Assembly (NCBI GenBank): GCA_027257055.1
Contig: JAPVLO010000123.1
Span: 3,472,001 to 3,536,000, forward strand
DNA: 64,000 nucleotides
Reading direction: 5' to 3'
Origin: Cephalopachus bancanus
Taxonomy: Eukaryota > Chordata > Mammalia > Primates > Tarsiidae
Positions 47,020 to 57,560 of the stretch are shown in pieces. The notes below the pieces were generated by a model. It saw only the letters and a list, made by a program, of their open reading frames with translations. It was not told the origin of the DNA and ran no database searches. A program made the position numbers and the translations under genes. Numbering within the stretch: position 1 is the stretch's first letter; each line of letters starts with the position of its first letter.

Positions 47020-47510
47020 ATTGTTTAGGTAATGCGTTAACCCTTGAACTATGTGATTAGCAGCTTTTAGCAAAAGGAATCGATGTCAGAATTCTCAAAC
47101 ATCATTTATTTCACCCCAGAGGCAGAGACTTGGGCCTTATGACTTAGAAATGTCACAAGATGAAACAATTTCAATTCAAGGCAAGAGTTATGAATGTCAT
47201 TTTCTCCTGCTACGAAGATTGCTAATTATAAATAGAGAGTAAATCACAAAACATACTTTCCCTGTTTGAAGTGCGGAATGCTGTAAAAAAAGAAATAAAA
47301 GAAAAACCTGTTCTTCTCCACAAGTCCCTGCTTGTGTGACAGCAGTCCACGGTGTCACCTCTAGGAGTTTTCATTATTCAGCAGTTTCTGAAATGAGTGA
47401 TTGATGTAATTAAAGTTATTGGTAAAGAAAGATTCAGTTACCAAGGGGCAAAGATGAGTCAGCAGCAAGTTTAAGTAATGAAATAATGTTCCAAGGAGTG
47501 ATTCTTAAAA
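47020..47510. promoter_or_regulatory. Candidate conserved enhancer
   Basis: Repeat-free AT-rich island between two MIRs. It contains GGAATCGATGTCAGAATTC, GATTGCTAATTATAAATAG, AGTGATTGATGTAATTAAAG and AACATCATTTATTTC. Clustered ATCGAT/TGTCA and TAATTA motifs suggest TALE and other homeodomain input. Conservation cannot be tested here. Confidence 0.5.
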
Positions 47511-47649
47511 TAAGCTTTTTTTTTTTTTAAACTCTAGACACTTTAAACACTGCTGGTCAGCAAAAAGAAGTGAAGTGGTTAATAACTGGCAAAAACACAC
47601 TACATGATTTTAGAAATTCTCAGATGAAGTCCTTTTCAATAGCACGAAT

Positions 47650-48045
47650 CAGTATTTATGGAGTCGTCATGGTTAGAGCTTTCATGGACTGACAGTTAAC
47701 TGTGTGCTTGGTGGACTTTGCAGACATTAGTTCATTTACCCTCTGAGCTAGATACTATTATTACCTCCATTTTACAGATGAGGGTACTGAGGCTCAGAGG
47801 GGTGAAAGAGCTTACCCAGGGTTCCCAGCTGGCAACTAGGACAGATGGGAATGGGATGTGGCCAGTCAGGTTCTGGAGCCAGCTTCTCACTCCCTTCAGG
47901 GGAGGAAAGTTCTCTCTGTCTAAATTCATTTACTAAGGTCTGTCTAAGGTCATTTACTCTGGATCACATATACCCCAAACAACAGAGGGCCAGCAGGACT
48001 TGAACCCACATCTGTCTGACACCAGACTTCATAATGCACGGGAAA
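47650..48045 (-). repeat. MIR fragments (probably two)
   Basis: First piece (about 47690-47845): TACCTCCATTTTACAGATGA, then GAGGCTCAGAGGGGTGAAAG. Second (about 47930-48045): GCAGGACTTGAACCCACATC, then TGTCTGACACCAGACTTC. Both are complements of MIR. Confidence 0.75.
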
Positions 48046-48462
48046 ACTCTATGGGAAATACCAACACATGACGTTGGCAGGTGTTCTTTCACTTGTTCAA
48101 TTTCCATCCATGCTCATTGACTACACAAGACTCACAGGCTTTGGACTCCAAAGATGACCGGGCAGGAAGTTCTTCTGGGGAACATGTGATAGTCTGCGCG
48201 ATAGATGACAAAGGCTCAGATTCTCATGTAGAGGGGAAAGGATTGAGTGGGGTCCCCCAGAAGGAGCCAGGGGACTCAGGAGTGAATGCATGTGAGGCTT
48301 GGGGAAACAGATGTCAGTAGAAATCTGAGGTCCCATCACAGGGGTACTGGGTGCAGGATAACAGGAAGAGTTGTCCTGAAGTCAGAATAAGCGTAGGAAT
48401 GGAGAGGGAAGGATTTCCATTTGGGGTATTTTGAATTTGACCTGCACAAGGTATTTCTGGTT
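48045..48462. other. Unique intergenic sequence
   Basis: Nothing recognised. Confidence 0.4.
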
Positions 48463-48838
48463 GGGGATACAGGTTGAGTATCCCTTATCGGAAACACCTG
48501 GGACCAGGATGTTTGGGATTTTTTATTTTTTTGGATTTTGGAATATTTGCATATACATAATGTGATATCTTGGGGATGAGACCCAAGTCTACACAAGAAA
48601 TTCCTTTATGCTTCATATACACCTTGTGCACATAGTCTGGAGTTCATTGTATTTTTCCCTTGAGGATGCTGAGTATGAAGATTATGTGTTGTGCACCTGC
48701 ATTTTGACAGTGCCCCATTACATGAGGTCGGATGTAGAATTCTCCACTTTTTGTGTCATATCAGTGCTCAAAATGTTTGACTTTTGGAGCATTTTGGACT
48801 TCAGATTTTTGGATTAGAGCTGCTTAATCTGGATCCAT
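48462..48838 (+). mobile_element. Tigger-type (MER2-like) DNA transposon remnant
   Basis: Begins ATACAGGTTGAGTATCCCTT and ends TTGGATTAGAGCTGCTTAATC, an imperfect terminal inverted repeat. The internal TTTGCATATACATAATGTGA and CTTGGGGATGAGACCCAAGT match the remembered MER2-like consensus. Non-autonomous, with no transposase. Confidence 0.75.
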
Positions 48839-48839
48839 G

Positions 48840-49600
48840 TCCAGGTAGTTGATGTGTGGCTTGGCACAAGGGTGAGAGCCAGCGCTGGGTGCTAAGCCAG
48901 GCATGGCAGAAGAACCACTAAGAATGGCTGACCTTCAGAACAGGAAGAAGAGGACCTCCCCAATGCCCCACTCAGGGAGAAAACAGAGGGAAAGGGGCAA
49001 GGTTGTGGGGAGGATGTTGACTTTGAGTGACATTACAGCCAGGAACACAAGAACCCCCACCTTGTTGACTCTAAACAGTTCCCCTGTGTCGCTGCCATTG
49101 GCTTCAGGGAGGAGAGTGGGATGGGAAACCCACACTTGTAAGCAGCTGGAGAAAGTGGACATGAAGGGTTGATGAAGCAGACACTTCTAGAAGGGAGAAG
49201 ACATCCACTCGCTCTTCACGGTGTTGCCTGAGACTTACCAACTCTTGCCCCCCAGACTTTGCTCACAACCGGAGGCTCCTGCCTCCTCTTCTGTTCCTGA
49301 AGAAGGAAAGGCCCAGGGTCCTTTCCAGTGTCAAAGAGCACATTCAATTGCTGGTCTTGGCCTTTTACTCCCCACTAAAAGTAACCCACAGGCAGGAAAA
49401 AAATGGTTCAGCTATTTCAGAACCAGCGAGACAGATGAAACAAAAGCTCAGAGGGTATGTAAGGACCCTCCCACTTGAGCCCCACTGCCCAAAAAGTACA
49501 TCTTGAGAGGAGGGTTGGAGGGCAAGGGATTTAATAAGAAAGAGCTCCCGGAGGGAGCCACTGAGGAAGTGGGGGAGGAGGGGCAGCAGGTGGGGAAGAG
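48840..49600. other. Unique intergenic sequence
   Basis: No gene, no recognised repeat. Confidence 0.45.
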
Positions 49601-49760
49601 GTGGCAGTATCCCTGGCTCGGACAGCAACCTGCTGTGTTATCTTGAGCAAGTTGCTTTACCTCTCAGGACCTCAGTTTCCACATCTGTAAAATAAGCAGC
49701 TGCTATTTCCCAGAGATGGCAAGCACATCTCTGGAAGTATGTGACGTGATTTTAGATAGG
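49600..49760 (+). repeat. MIR fragment
   Basis: CCTGCTGTGTTATCTTGAGC, then CCTCAGTTTCCACATCTGTA. Confidence 0.8.
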
Positions 49761-49797
49761 GCTGATGAGATGCTCATGTGAATCATGTAATTGATAT

Positions 49798-50221
49798 CTT
49801 TTTTGATCTTCCTGTCTCCGCCTCCCAAGTAGCTGGGACTTCAGGTGCCTCACTAGACCTAGCTCATTTTTGAATTTTTTTTTATAGAGACAAGGTCTTG
49901 CTATGTTGCCCAGGCTGGTTGCCCACTCTAGGCCTAAAAAAATCCACCCGTTGCAGTGCAACGGCACAATCACACAACCATGGCTCAATGCCAAGCTCCA
50001 TCTCCTGGGCTTGATGGATCTTCCTGTCTCAGCCTCCCAAGTAGTTGGGACTTCAGGTGCCTCACCAGACCTAGCTCATTTTTGAATTTTTTTTTTTTTT
50101 TTTAATAGAGACGATGTCTTCTATGCTGCCCAGGCTGGTCTCGAACTCCAGGCCTAAAAAACTCCACTCTCCTCAGCCTCCCTAAGTGCTGAGACTACAG
50201 TCCTGAGCCACTGTTCCTGGC
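49798..50221 (-). repeat. Alu carrying an internal tandem duplication of about 215 bp
   Basis: Reverse-orientation Alu longer than the normal ~300 nt. The segment from GATCTTCCTGTCTCNGCC to GGCCTAAAAA occurs twice, at about 49805-49940 and 50017-50160, with only a few differences and a longer poly-T in the second copy. Ends CTGAGCCACTGTTCCTGGC. Confidence 0.85.
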
Positions 50222-50235
50222 TTTTTTTTTTTTTT

Positions 50236-50655
50236 CCTTTTTTCCCTTTCAAGCTAGTAAAGGTCTGATAAGTCCTGGAGCATGTAGGAAAGAAAGTCTG
50301 GGCAGGCTCCATAGGTCTGGAAACTAGCAGGAACAGATTCCCTTGCTTTGTGCTCCTCAAAACTCACTCCTTCCTGCCCCACTGTCCAGATCCTGCCATA
50401 GCCTCTGATTACTGGAACTACTATTTACAAAATAATTTCTTCAAATTTCATCATCATTTACTTATTTCTAAAGGTATATCTATACTACTACTGTGAATGA
50501 AACATAAGACAGTGATACAAAAAGTAAATTCAGTGAAATTCTTGGCCCATGGACTTGGGAGTGACTGGCATTTCTCAATGTCTCTGGTTGCTTCTAGAGG
50601 CTTCCCTCAACCTTCTTCTTTCTGTGTTGTGGGCTCTCCTCAGAGTTATGTGGGC
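50236..50655. other. Unique intergenic sequence
   Basis: No recognisable gene or repeat. Confidence 0.45.
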
Positions 50656-50898
50656 TGAGCTGGGCATGGTAGCTCACACCTGCAATCCCAACATTTTGGG
50701 AGACCGAGGTGGGCGGATTGCTTGAGCCCAGCAGTGTGAGGCCAACCTAGGCAACATAGCAAGACCTTATCTCTACAAATAAAAAATAAACTAGATGTGG
50801 CGGTGCATGCCTGTAGTCCCAGCTACTCAGGAGGCTGAGGCAGAAGCCTCAGCCTGGCCATCAGAGTGAGACCCTGACTCAGAAAAACAAAAAATCAA
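50655..50898 (+). repeat. Alu with deletion in right arm
   Basis: Left arm intact (GGCATGGTAGCTCACACCTG). Right arm jumps from GGAGGCTGAGGCAGAAG straight to CTCAGCCTGGCCATCAGAG, missing about 60 nt. Short A-rich tail. Tandem head-to-tail with the next Alu. Confidence 0.92.
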
Positions 50899-50916
50899 AG
50901 ATAGAAAAGAAAAAAC

Positions 50917-51226
50917 AGCCGGGCTCAGGGGTTCAGCCTATAATCCTGCACCTTTGGGAGTCTGAGATGAGTGGACTGCCTGAGCCCGCGGGTTCGAGAC
51001 CCGCCTGGGCAACTTGGCGAAACCTCATCTCTACAATAAATCAAAAGTCAGCCGGGCGTGGTAGCGCACGCCTGTAATTCTGGCTACTCGGAAGGCTGAG
51101 GTGGAAGGATCGCTGAAGCCCAGTGGGTCGAGGCTGCGGTGGCCAGGAGTGGCCACCGCACTCCAGTCTGGGTGACAGAGTGAAACTCCAACTCAAAAAA
51201 AAAAGAAAAGAAAAAACAAAACAAAA
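50917..51226 (+). repeat. Alu (full length, J-type)
   Basis: Two-arm Alu in sense orientation. Left arm starts at CAGCCGGGCTCAGGGGTTCA with a mutated A box and an intact B-box region GGGTTCGAGACCC. Right arm has CAGCCGGGCGTGGTAGC, then a poly-A/AAAAG tail at 51195-51226. Immediately follows another Alu in the same orientation. Confidence 0.93.
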
Positions 51227-51850
51227 ATCTGGAGAGAAAAATAACTTCAGCAACCAAAATAAACCAGATCAACAATTTTTCTGCCACACTCTTCTTGAGA
51301 GCAAAGAGGTGGTATTTATTCCAAATGAGCCCTTTTCTCCAAGTTTTCACTAGTCTACTCTTTTATGTAATCCAGAAAAATCGGTCCCCGCTTACCAATG
51401 AATTTCTTTGCACAAATGAATATTTGGAAAAAGAGACACCTAAGACCACAGGGTTTGGATTTAGGTACTGGTTACAAATAGAGGCAAACAAAACAAACAA
51501 ACAAACAAAAAAATCTTGTGGTTTGGATCTAAAAAAAAAAGAAGTTTCAGAAACAACTGTGTTGTCTGATGTCAAACCATGTTAGCTGGGAAGGTGTCTG
51601 GAACACTCTCGAATGGTGAGGGTATCCGACATCTAGAGCTAACAGATGTCTCACTCTGCTTGAAAGATGTTGAGATGCTGTTCCTGAGGGCCTGCGGGTT
51701 CCCTTGGGGACAAAGTCACTGATCGTTTACAGAAGAAAAAAAAAAATCCACAAGTCAAGAAAAGGATTGAGAAAAAACAGTCAAGCTGAGATGTCAAAAA
51801 AAAAAAAAGGAAAAAGAAAAACATGAAAGAAAGACCTATGATTTGGGGCC
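51227..51850. other. AT-rich unique sequence with short poly-A and (AAAC)n tracts
   Basis: Contains CAAACAAACAAACAAA near 51495 and several poly-A runs (51730, 51795). No gene or clear element. Confidence 0.45.
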
Positions 51851-52010
51851 TTGCCCCTGCTTAAATCTTTATTTTATAGGAGCTGCTGTGTCAAATGACA
51901 AGCAAAGGAGCATTAATTTTTGCTTGCATCATGTGAGATAATTGTGGGCAGTCAGCAGTCACTTTGAGTAGGGAACACGAGCAAATCCTTTCAAATAGCA
52001 ATCACTTAGG
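51850..52010. promoter_or_regulatory. Candidate conserved element
   Basis: Repeat-free AT-rich block with TGTGTCAAATGACAAGC (paired TGTCA/TGACA TALE-type half sites), GGAGCATTAATTTTTGC and GCATCATGTGAGATAATTG. Confidence 0.35.
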
Positions 52011-52294
52011 GAAGAAAAACCTCACCACCTCCTTGTTGCTGAGTCTCTGGGAGTGATGTTGTTTCTGGAGTCTGCCCCTCATCTGTACTTCACACACGGA
52101 ATCCTGGGCAGGCAGTCTTCTCCAGCAGTGTGTGAGGAGACCTAAGATGTTTCCTGGCCCTGCCTAAAAATATCTTCCTTGACAGCCTGTCATGGAGTCT
52201 GAGATTCCACCATCAGAAATGCATCTCTCTCTGTTAAGGCATTTTGTTTCCAGGAGTTTTCTGTTAATATACAGACATCCCAGAGAACTTAGCG

Positions 52295-52430
52295 TGGATG
52301 AGGCAGGGGAGAACACAGACCTAGGAGTTTGGAGACCTGGGTGTGGGATTAGCTCTGCCTCTGAACTCACTGTGTGAACTTGGAGAAGTCATTTTCACTT
52401 CCTGAACTTTGGTTTCCTCACGGGGGAAGA
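52295..52430 (+). repeat. MIR fragment
   Basis: TTAGCTCTGCCTCTGAACTC, then ACTGTGTGAACTTGGAGAAG and a CAGTTTCCTC-like tail, in MIR sense order. Confidence 0.7.
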
Positions 52431-52740
52431 AAACAGAAATAAAAGGGACGGCGTGGTCAGAGAACTCTAAGATCTATGGTTTCAGGAAAGAGGATCTGTT
52501 CACTTTAGAGTTTTCCCTAGACATACGCATCTGCCCTGGCATTTGAGGACTCTGCCCCTGGGTGACCCACATGTCCACAAGAGTAGCTCCTTTGGGCCAA
52601 AGGGCTCAGGGGTCATGGCAAAGAGTACCTCACTTCCCTCCTCCCTGAAACAAATCCCAGCTCCTCTCTTCATGCTTGGCCTCTCAGCAAATGGCGCCCA
52701 TCATTCCCCGGGGCCAAGGCCCAAGTCCTGAGAGGCATCC
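52430..52740. other. Unique intergenic sequence
   Basis: Nothing recognisable beyond ordinary sequence. Confidence 0.45.
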
Positions 52741-53680
52741 AGAACTTCCCTCTTCTCTATTCACTCACATCCAACCTATCTGCAAAGCCTATTGACTCAA
52801 CCTTCAAAATATAGCCCAGACCTGACCACTGCTCCCCACTTTGCCCACCTCTCTGGCTACCACCAAGTAGAAGTGGGTCTGCGGCAGTGTTCCTCCCTGA
52901 GCTGTCCATCAGCCTCCCAACTGATCCCTGCTTCCACTCTTGCCCTCCCAGCATTTCAGCTCCTCAGACCTGGGGATACATGTATTTGTATTTTTATTTT
53001 TGTAGAAACGAGGGTCTCTCTATTTTGCCCAGATTGTGTCAAATTTCGAACCTCAAGCCATCCTCCTGCCTGGACCTCTCCAAGAAGCTGGAATTACAGG
53101 TGTGAGCCTCTGTAACTAGCCCCGGGGATGCATTTAAAACATCAATTAGACCAGGTCACTTCACTTCCCACAAAGCCCTCCTACATGCCCTTCTTTTCTC
53201 TCTTTCTCTCTCATAAATCCCAAGTATATCACCAGGACCTGCAAGTCCCCATATAATCTGTCCCTGGCTTTGCCTTGGCCTCAGCTCCTCCCAAAAAGGT
53301 CTCCTTACTGTTGCTCAAGCCTGTTCCCACTGCAGGAGGATCTTTACATCTGGTCTTCCTTCTGCCTGGAACTCTCCTACCCCACATATGCGTGGTCTGT
53401 TCCCTCACTTCTTCCAGGTCTTTGGGCAAATGCCTAGGGGCGCCTCCCAGATTGCCCTCACTAACCCCTCCTTCCCTACTTTTCTCATAACCGACATCGC
53501 CCGAACATGGGAATAAGTTATTGTCCCACTAATCATATTTTTTGTGTGTTCTACTCCCCTGAAGTGTAAGCTTCAGGAGGGTCAGGGACTCTATTTTGTT
53601 CATGGCTGCATCATCAATACAGTGAGTGCATCTGGCAGATTCTAGCGCTCAACTAGCATTAGTTGGAAGAAGGGAAGGGA
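52740..53680 (+). repeat. L2 LINE 3' fragment, interrupted by an Alu piece
   Basis: Characteristic L2 3' sequence in sense orientation, such as CTTCTGCCTGGAACTCTCCT (about 53357), AGCTTCAGGAGGGTCAGGGA (about 53570) and CATCATCAATACAGTGAGTG. The 5' part lies at about 52740-52972 and the 3' part at 53126-53680, with an Alu fragment between them. Confidence 0.75.
52976..53125 (-). repeat. Alu right-arm/monomer fragment inside L2
   Basis: Reverse-orientation Alu-like sequence: TTTTTGTAGAAACGAGGGTC, CCTCCTGCCTGGACCTCTCC and GGAATTACAGGTGTGAGCC. About 150 nt and diverged. Confidence 0.7.
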
Positions 53681-54245
53681 ACCAGCATGGGTATGCCATT
53701 AGAGAGGTCAATATCAAGGTCTTCCTGCCTCCTGTTTAAGCAAGTAGAGTCAAAGGTGGAGCCCACTGTTGGGAGATCCATCCGGGAGGGGCAGTGTGAG
53801 GGGTGTGAGGCAGGCAGGGAAGGTGATGCCATCAGAGGGAAGGATCCACGTGGAAATTGTACGTTCACCGGCTGCAGGTTCTTGGCTGAAACCAGCAGAA
53901 GTGCCCAAAAGGTCTTTGTGGACAGATTCCAAAAGACAGGAGCCTGCAGCCCAAGGGTGGGTTCTGAGCAGGAGAAATTCTGAACTGTCCAGCAGACTAA
54001 CTAGGAGGTCCCTTCGGCCTGTGTAAATGAGCCTGGGCAGGAAGCTCCGGTGTACTCCCCAAGCTCGGCTCTGAGCTGATCACTCCAGGGTCTGCCTTTC
54101 CAGGTTTCCTCACTGTCCCCTCATCAATCCCCAGAAGGTGATGCCTAGCCAGAGAAGTGCGGAGGAGGAGGAGAGTGCTCAGGAAGGTCAGCCATTCTGG
54201 CAGGATCCTCCCCCACAAGTCAGAACCTAAAACCCCTCCTCCAGT
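53680..54245. other. Unique intergenic sequence
   Basis: No gene, recognised transposon or conserved-looking block. Moderate GC. Confidence 0.5.
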
Positions 54246-54281
54246 CTGCCCCCCCGTCCCCCCCCCCGCCGCCCCCAGGCC
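54246..54281 (+). other. C-rich tract
   Basis: Runs of seven to ten C separated by single GT, G or CG. This gives i-motif potential on + and G-quadruplex potential on -. Confidence 0.7.
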
Positions 54282-54324
54282 TTGACTTGAGTCTCCAGTG
54301 AATTGAAGTCTCAAGATAGCTCGA

Positions 54325-54490
54325 CTTTAAGAACTATATTGAAGGATGACTGTGTGGCATGCACAATAATCCTCAACAAACCGGGAGTGGTAAAGCCCCA
54401 CTTCACAGATGAAGACACTGAGGCTCAGATTGGGTGTTGGACCTGTCCAAAGACACACAGCTAGTAAGGTGCAGAGACAGGGATGAGCCA
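54325..54490 (-). repeat. MIR fragment
   Basis: Contains CTTCACAGATGAAGACACTG and CACACAGCTAGTAAG, the complement of the MIR core and tail. Confidence 0.75.
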
Positions 54491-54544
54491 CCAAGACCCC
54501 AGCACCCACCTAGTAAGCTATAACGTCTCTGGACGACAGTCCAC

Positions 54545-54840
54545 GTTCCTAACTTCACGCTGCCCCAGGCGCCATGGTCACCCCAGGACCTGCCGCCGAC
54601 CTCCGCCTAGGCCCGACCTCCCCCTAGGCCCGAGCAGCCGGCCCGCAGGGGGCGATGCCGGCGCAGCTAGAGTCTGCGCCCCGAAGCCGGAGGATCGCTA
54701 GCAGGAAACAGCCAGGGTCCCAACAGCACCCAGGCCGAGGCTCTCGGAAAACCCAGGCAGGCGCTGAGCCCAGAGGCTGAACCCCAGTTGTGTCGAGCGC
54801 CGCCGCCAGGCCGCCGGCGCCCACGCGAGCTCTCCAGCCC
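54545..54840. promoter_or_regulatory. CpG island at the distal edge of the IRX5 CpG domain
   Basis: CpG density rises abruptly at about 54540 after 54 kb of ordinary intergenic composition. The block contains a strong CTCF-like motif at 54640-54658. Confidence 0.55.
54640..54658 (+). promoter_or_regulatory. CTCF-like motif
   Basis: GGCCCGCAGGGGGCGATG matches the core of the vertebrate CTCF motif (CCASYAGGGGGCGC) closely. The position, at the border between the CpG domain and the repeat-rich flank, fits an insulator. Occupancy is not shown. Confidence 0.45.
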
Positions 54841-55010
54841 TTGTTGATGAGCAGCGGCCAATAAATTCATTAATCATCATTTTATGCCTCATCAAACCCC
54901 CTCCAAGCCCCTCCATGGGAGTTACACAAATTAGCCCCTGAAAAGACAGTAATTTCAGTTTAGCGAGGTAAGTGCTTTCTGATGGGCTCCGCGCACTGAG
55001 CTCTCCTGAC
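54840..55010. promoter_or_regulatory. TAAT-rich candidate element
   Basis: Repeat-free block with GGCCAATAAATTCATTAATC (CCAAT box plus TAAT cores), ATCATTTTATGCCTCATC and ACACAAATTAGCCCC, flanked by CpG-rich sequence. A strong GAGGTAAGTGC also occurs at about 54965-54975, but no matching acceptor was identified. Confidence 0.45.
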
Positions 55011-55905
55011 AAGCCAATCCATCAGCGAGTGGGGCCGGGCGCGGCCGGGACGCCCTGCCCAGCCGCCCCAGGCCCAGCCCCCCGGCCCTGCCCAGTCCAG
55101 CCTCCGGGGGCCGCTTGGCGAGCCTCTCCGCCTAGGGCGCCCCTCACCCCCGGCTGCTTTGCACCCACCCATGCTCCACCGGCCATCTCATGGGGTCTCC
55201 TACCCTCCCCAGCCCTTCTGAGCAGCAGCGAAACTTTGCTGGAGAAGTTTCCTCCCAAATTGGGAAACGAACTTGTAGCAAGGGAGGACGCGCGGACGCT
55301 GAGGATTTCTGCCCCTGAGAAGTCTGGGCGTTGGGTCCCGCGATCCCTCGCAATTATTTGTTTTGCTTGGGTACTCTATGAGAGGAGGTTAATCCACGTC
55401 TTCTAGCGGATCCTGAAAGAGATCTCAGGCTCCCAAAGAGGGCCCTGTGGGCACAGAAGGGGTCTTTCCTTCTGGATGGTGGCTCCGTGGGACCCTGGAG
55501 GCTGGAGGGGCGCGGCTTTTCTCGTGGCCCTCGCCTTTTGCTTTCGGAAACCGCCACTTGGAGTGGAAGAACCCCGCCGCCCGCGGGGTATTAAGAAGAC
55601 GCCGCCTGGAAGAAGAAAGAGTTTCTTTCGAATGGGCCCAGCCAGTGTGACCCAAGCATGGAGAGTGGGACAAGAAATGAGACAAGGACCAGCGGAAGTG
55701 GAGAAAAGAGAGAACTGCGGCGAGGGTGGGGTGTTCCCAGCGTGATGCCGGCGCGGTGCCTTCGCACTTTCCTGGCCCAGCGCACGCGAGGTCCCGCTGG
55801 CGCCCTCCGTGGCGAGCAGGACCAGCGCCGAGGAGGTCGACGAGGAGCCGCGGCCCACGCGGGGCGGTCGGCCAGCGCCGGGCTGCGGAGGGAGAGCGCG
55901 AGCAG
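55010..55905. promoter_or_regulatory. CpG-rich unique block
   Basis: Two CpG-dense cores (about 55025-55145 and 55500-55905) with a less dense middle. No transposon. Open frames show no domain similarity. Confidence 0.5.
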
Positions 55906-56060
55906 CGCCTTCATTAGCTTCCCCTCCACGCGGCGCTGCATGCCTCGGAAAATAAGTTAGCAAACGGGGAGCCGTTTATCTCTTTTATCTTGGGGCCTGA
56001 TCCAATTAAATAAGTGCACATTTACATTTGCATCCATCAGGCGGGAGCGCCGAGAGCCCG
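55905..56060. promoter_or_regulatory. AT-rich candidate element between CpG islands
   Basis: Repeat-free, with GGAAAATAAGTTAGC, TTTATCTCTTTTATCTTGGG (GATA-type cores in antisense) and GATCCAATTAAATAAGTGC. It sits between two CpG islands. Composition suggests a conserved regulatory block. Confidence 0.4.
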
Positions 56061-57560
56061 GGGTTTGCTCGGAGCAAATAAAAGCAGATTTCACTGGGAA
56101 AGTGGTGTCTGGGCGCGCTGGGCTCGTCCGGGCGCCGGAAACGAGCGCGGCCCGGCAGGCGGCCTTGGGGACTCAGGGCGGGGGTCCGCGGCCAACAGGA
56201 GGCCAGAGACCGCCAGCGGCCCCGAGGGGGCGCCCGGAGCGGGAGGGGTAGCCAGAGCTGCGGCGCGGCCCCCGAGGCCATCTCCTGTTAGGCCACAGCC
56301 TGGGCCCGCCTAGTGCCCGGGGCCCAAGTCGCGGTTCCAGCGAAAACGAAAAGGAGACCAGCTCCGGCCTGACCCCAAAGGGAGACCTGCGGGGTGGGTC
56401 TAGGGACAGTCCCGAAGCTTTGGCTGGCCCGGGGGGAGGGGAGACAGCCAGGTCCCAGGCAGGCCCGATTCCTTCCTGTTCGATGGCCGGGCGGCGAGGG
56501 GTGCAAAGATGCAGGCCGAGGGCGCGCCCCGCTTTCTCCCCAACAGTCCTGCACCTGGGGAAACCGGGGAAGGCGACCTGTCGCGCTTCTGGCGGGGCAG
56601 GGGGACCCCGAGGTGAGCCCCGCAGGCCTTGCCACGCCGACCTCGTGGATGGTACTTTCGAAATAGGAGGGTTCGAAGTAGTGGGAGGGTAGTTTTGTGT
56701 TTTTCTTATTTCTGCAGATGTCCGCCCCACAGGCCAAACGCTTTAGACCAAAACGACCTTTGGGGCCGCCGTTGTATAGTAGCCCCCCACCCCCCTCCCG
56801 GCAAGCCAAAGCGCACATGAACACGGCGCGGGGCGCAGAGCCGGAGCGCGCCGGCCCGCGGGAGCCGGCGAGCGCACCTGAAGCCGAGCCGAGCGCAGAG
56901 CACGGCCCCAGCCCGCCGGCTGTTCCGCCGCCGGCTTGTTTCGCCATCGCAGGCCACCTGGTTTTGGAAACTGCGGAACGGGGCGGGAACCCGCAGGGTT
57001 AAAACTGTTCTGATCATGTTGCTCCCCGAATTCCCCATGCTGACTGGGTCCTGGGTCCAGGGCCGTGGCGGGTTGGGGTGTCGAAGCTGCATAAGTTTGT
57101 CTGGCCCGGACTTCAGAGCTAAGATCCCCAGGGTTGGGGGTCCAGCGGGGTCCTGCCCAGTCCCCCCTCCTCTCCCTGCGAACCGCGTGGCTCCCGGGAC
57201 CGGTAGGCGGCGCCCTTCCTGAGCTGCACCCGCGTCCGGCTCCCTCTTGGGAGCGCAATCGCATTCCTTTCGCTTTGGGCGCTTTGCATCGCGCTGCTTC
57301 GTGCCTTCGTCCGAGGTGGCAGCCAGCTGTGGGGGACAGGTGGGCTGGGAGGCCCTGCCGGTGCCGAAACCGCTCGCATGACCCTCCCTCCCCCTAACCT
57401 TCCAGGCCCCAAGGGCTGCGCACGTCGTGGGGAATGAGAGGTCCCGAGGGGCTGGCACACCGGGAGGCCTCGCCGCAGGCCCGCATCTTGGGGGGAACGA
57501 CGTTTGGGGCCCTGGTACCCGGAGCCTGGGAACAGGGAGGGGAAAGACTCCACCCCCACC
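56060..57560. promoter_or_regulatory. Long CpG island in the IRX5 3' flank
   Basis: About 1.5 kb of very CpG-dense sequence, strongest at 56100-56340, 56480-56640 and 56810-56960, with no transposons. Long minus-strand open frames (such as 56706-57458) lack any recognisable domain. It is probably an orphan or Polycomb-type CpG island rather than a gene. Confidence 0.6.

Noticed and set aside
50985..51010. tRNA-like GGGTTCGAGACCC box
   Set aside because: It is the internal B box of an Alu left arm, not a tRNA gene; no cloverleaf is possible around it.
56706..57458. 250-codon minus-strand ORF in the CpG island
   Set aside because: High GC suppresses stop codons. The translation is Arg/Gly/Pro/Ala-rich with no motif, and an overlapping frame (56288-56947) is equally open.
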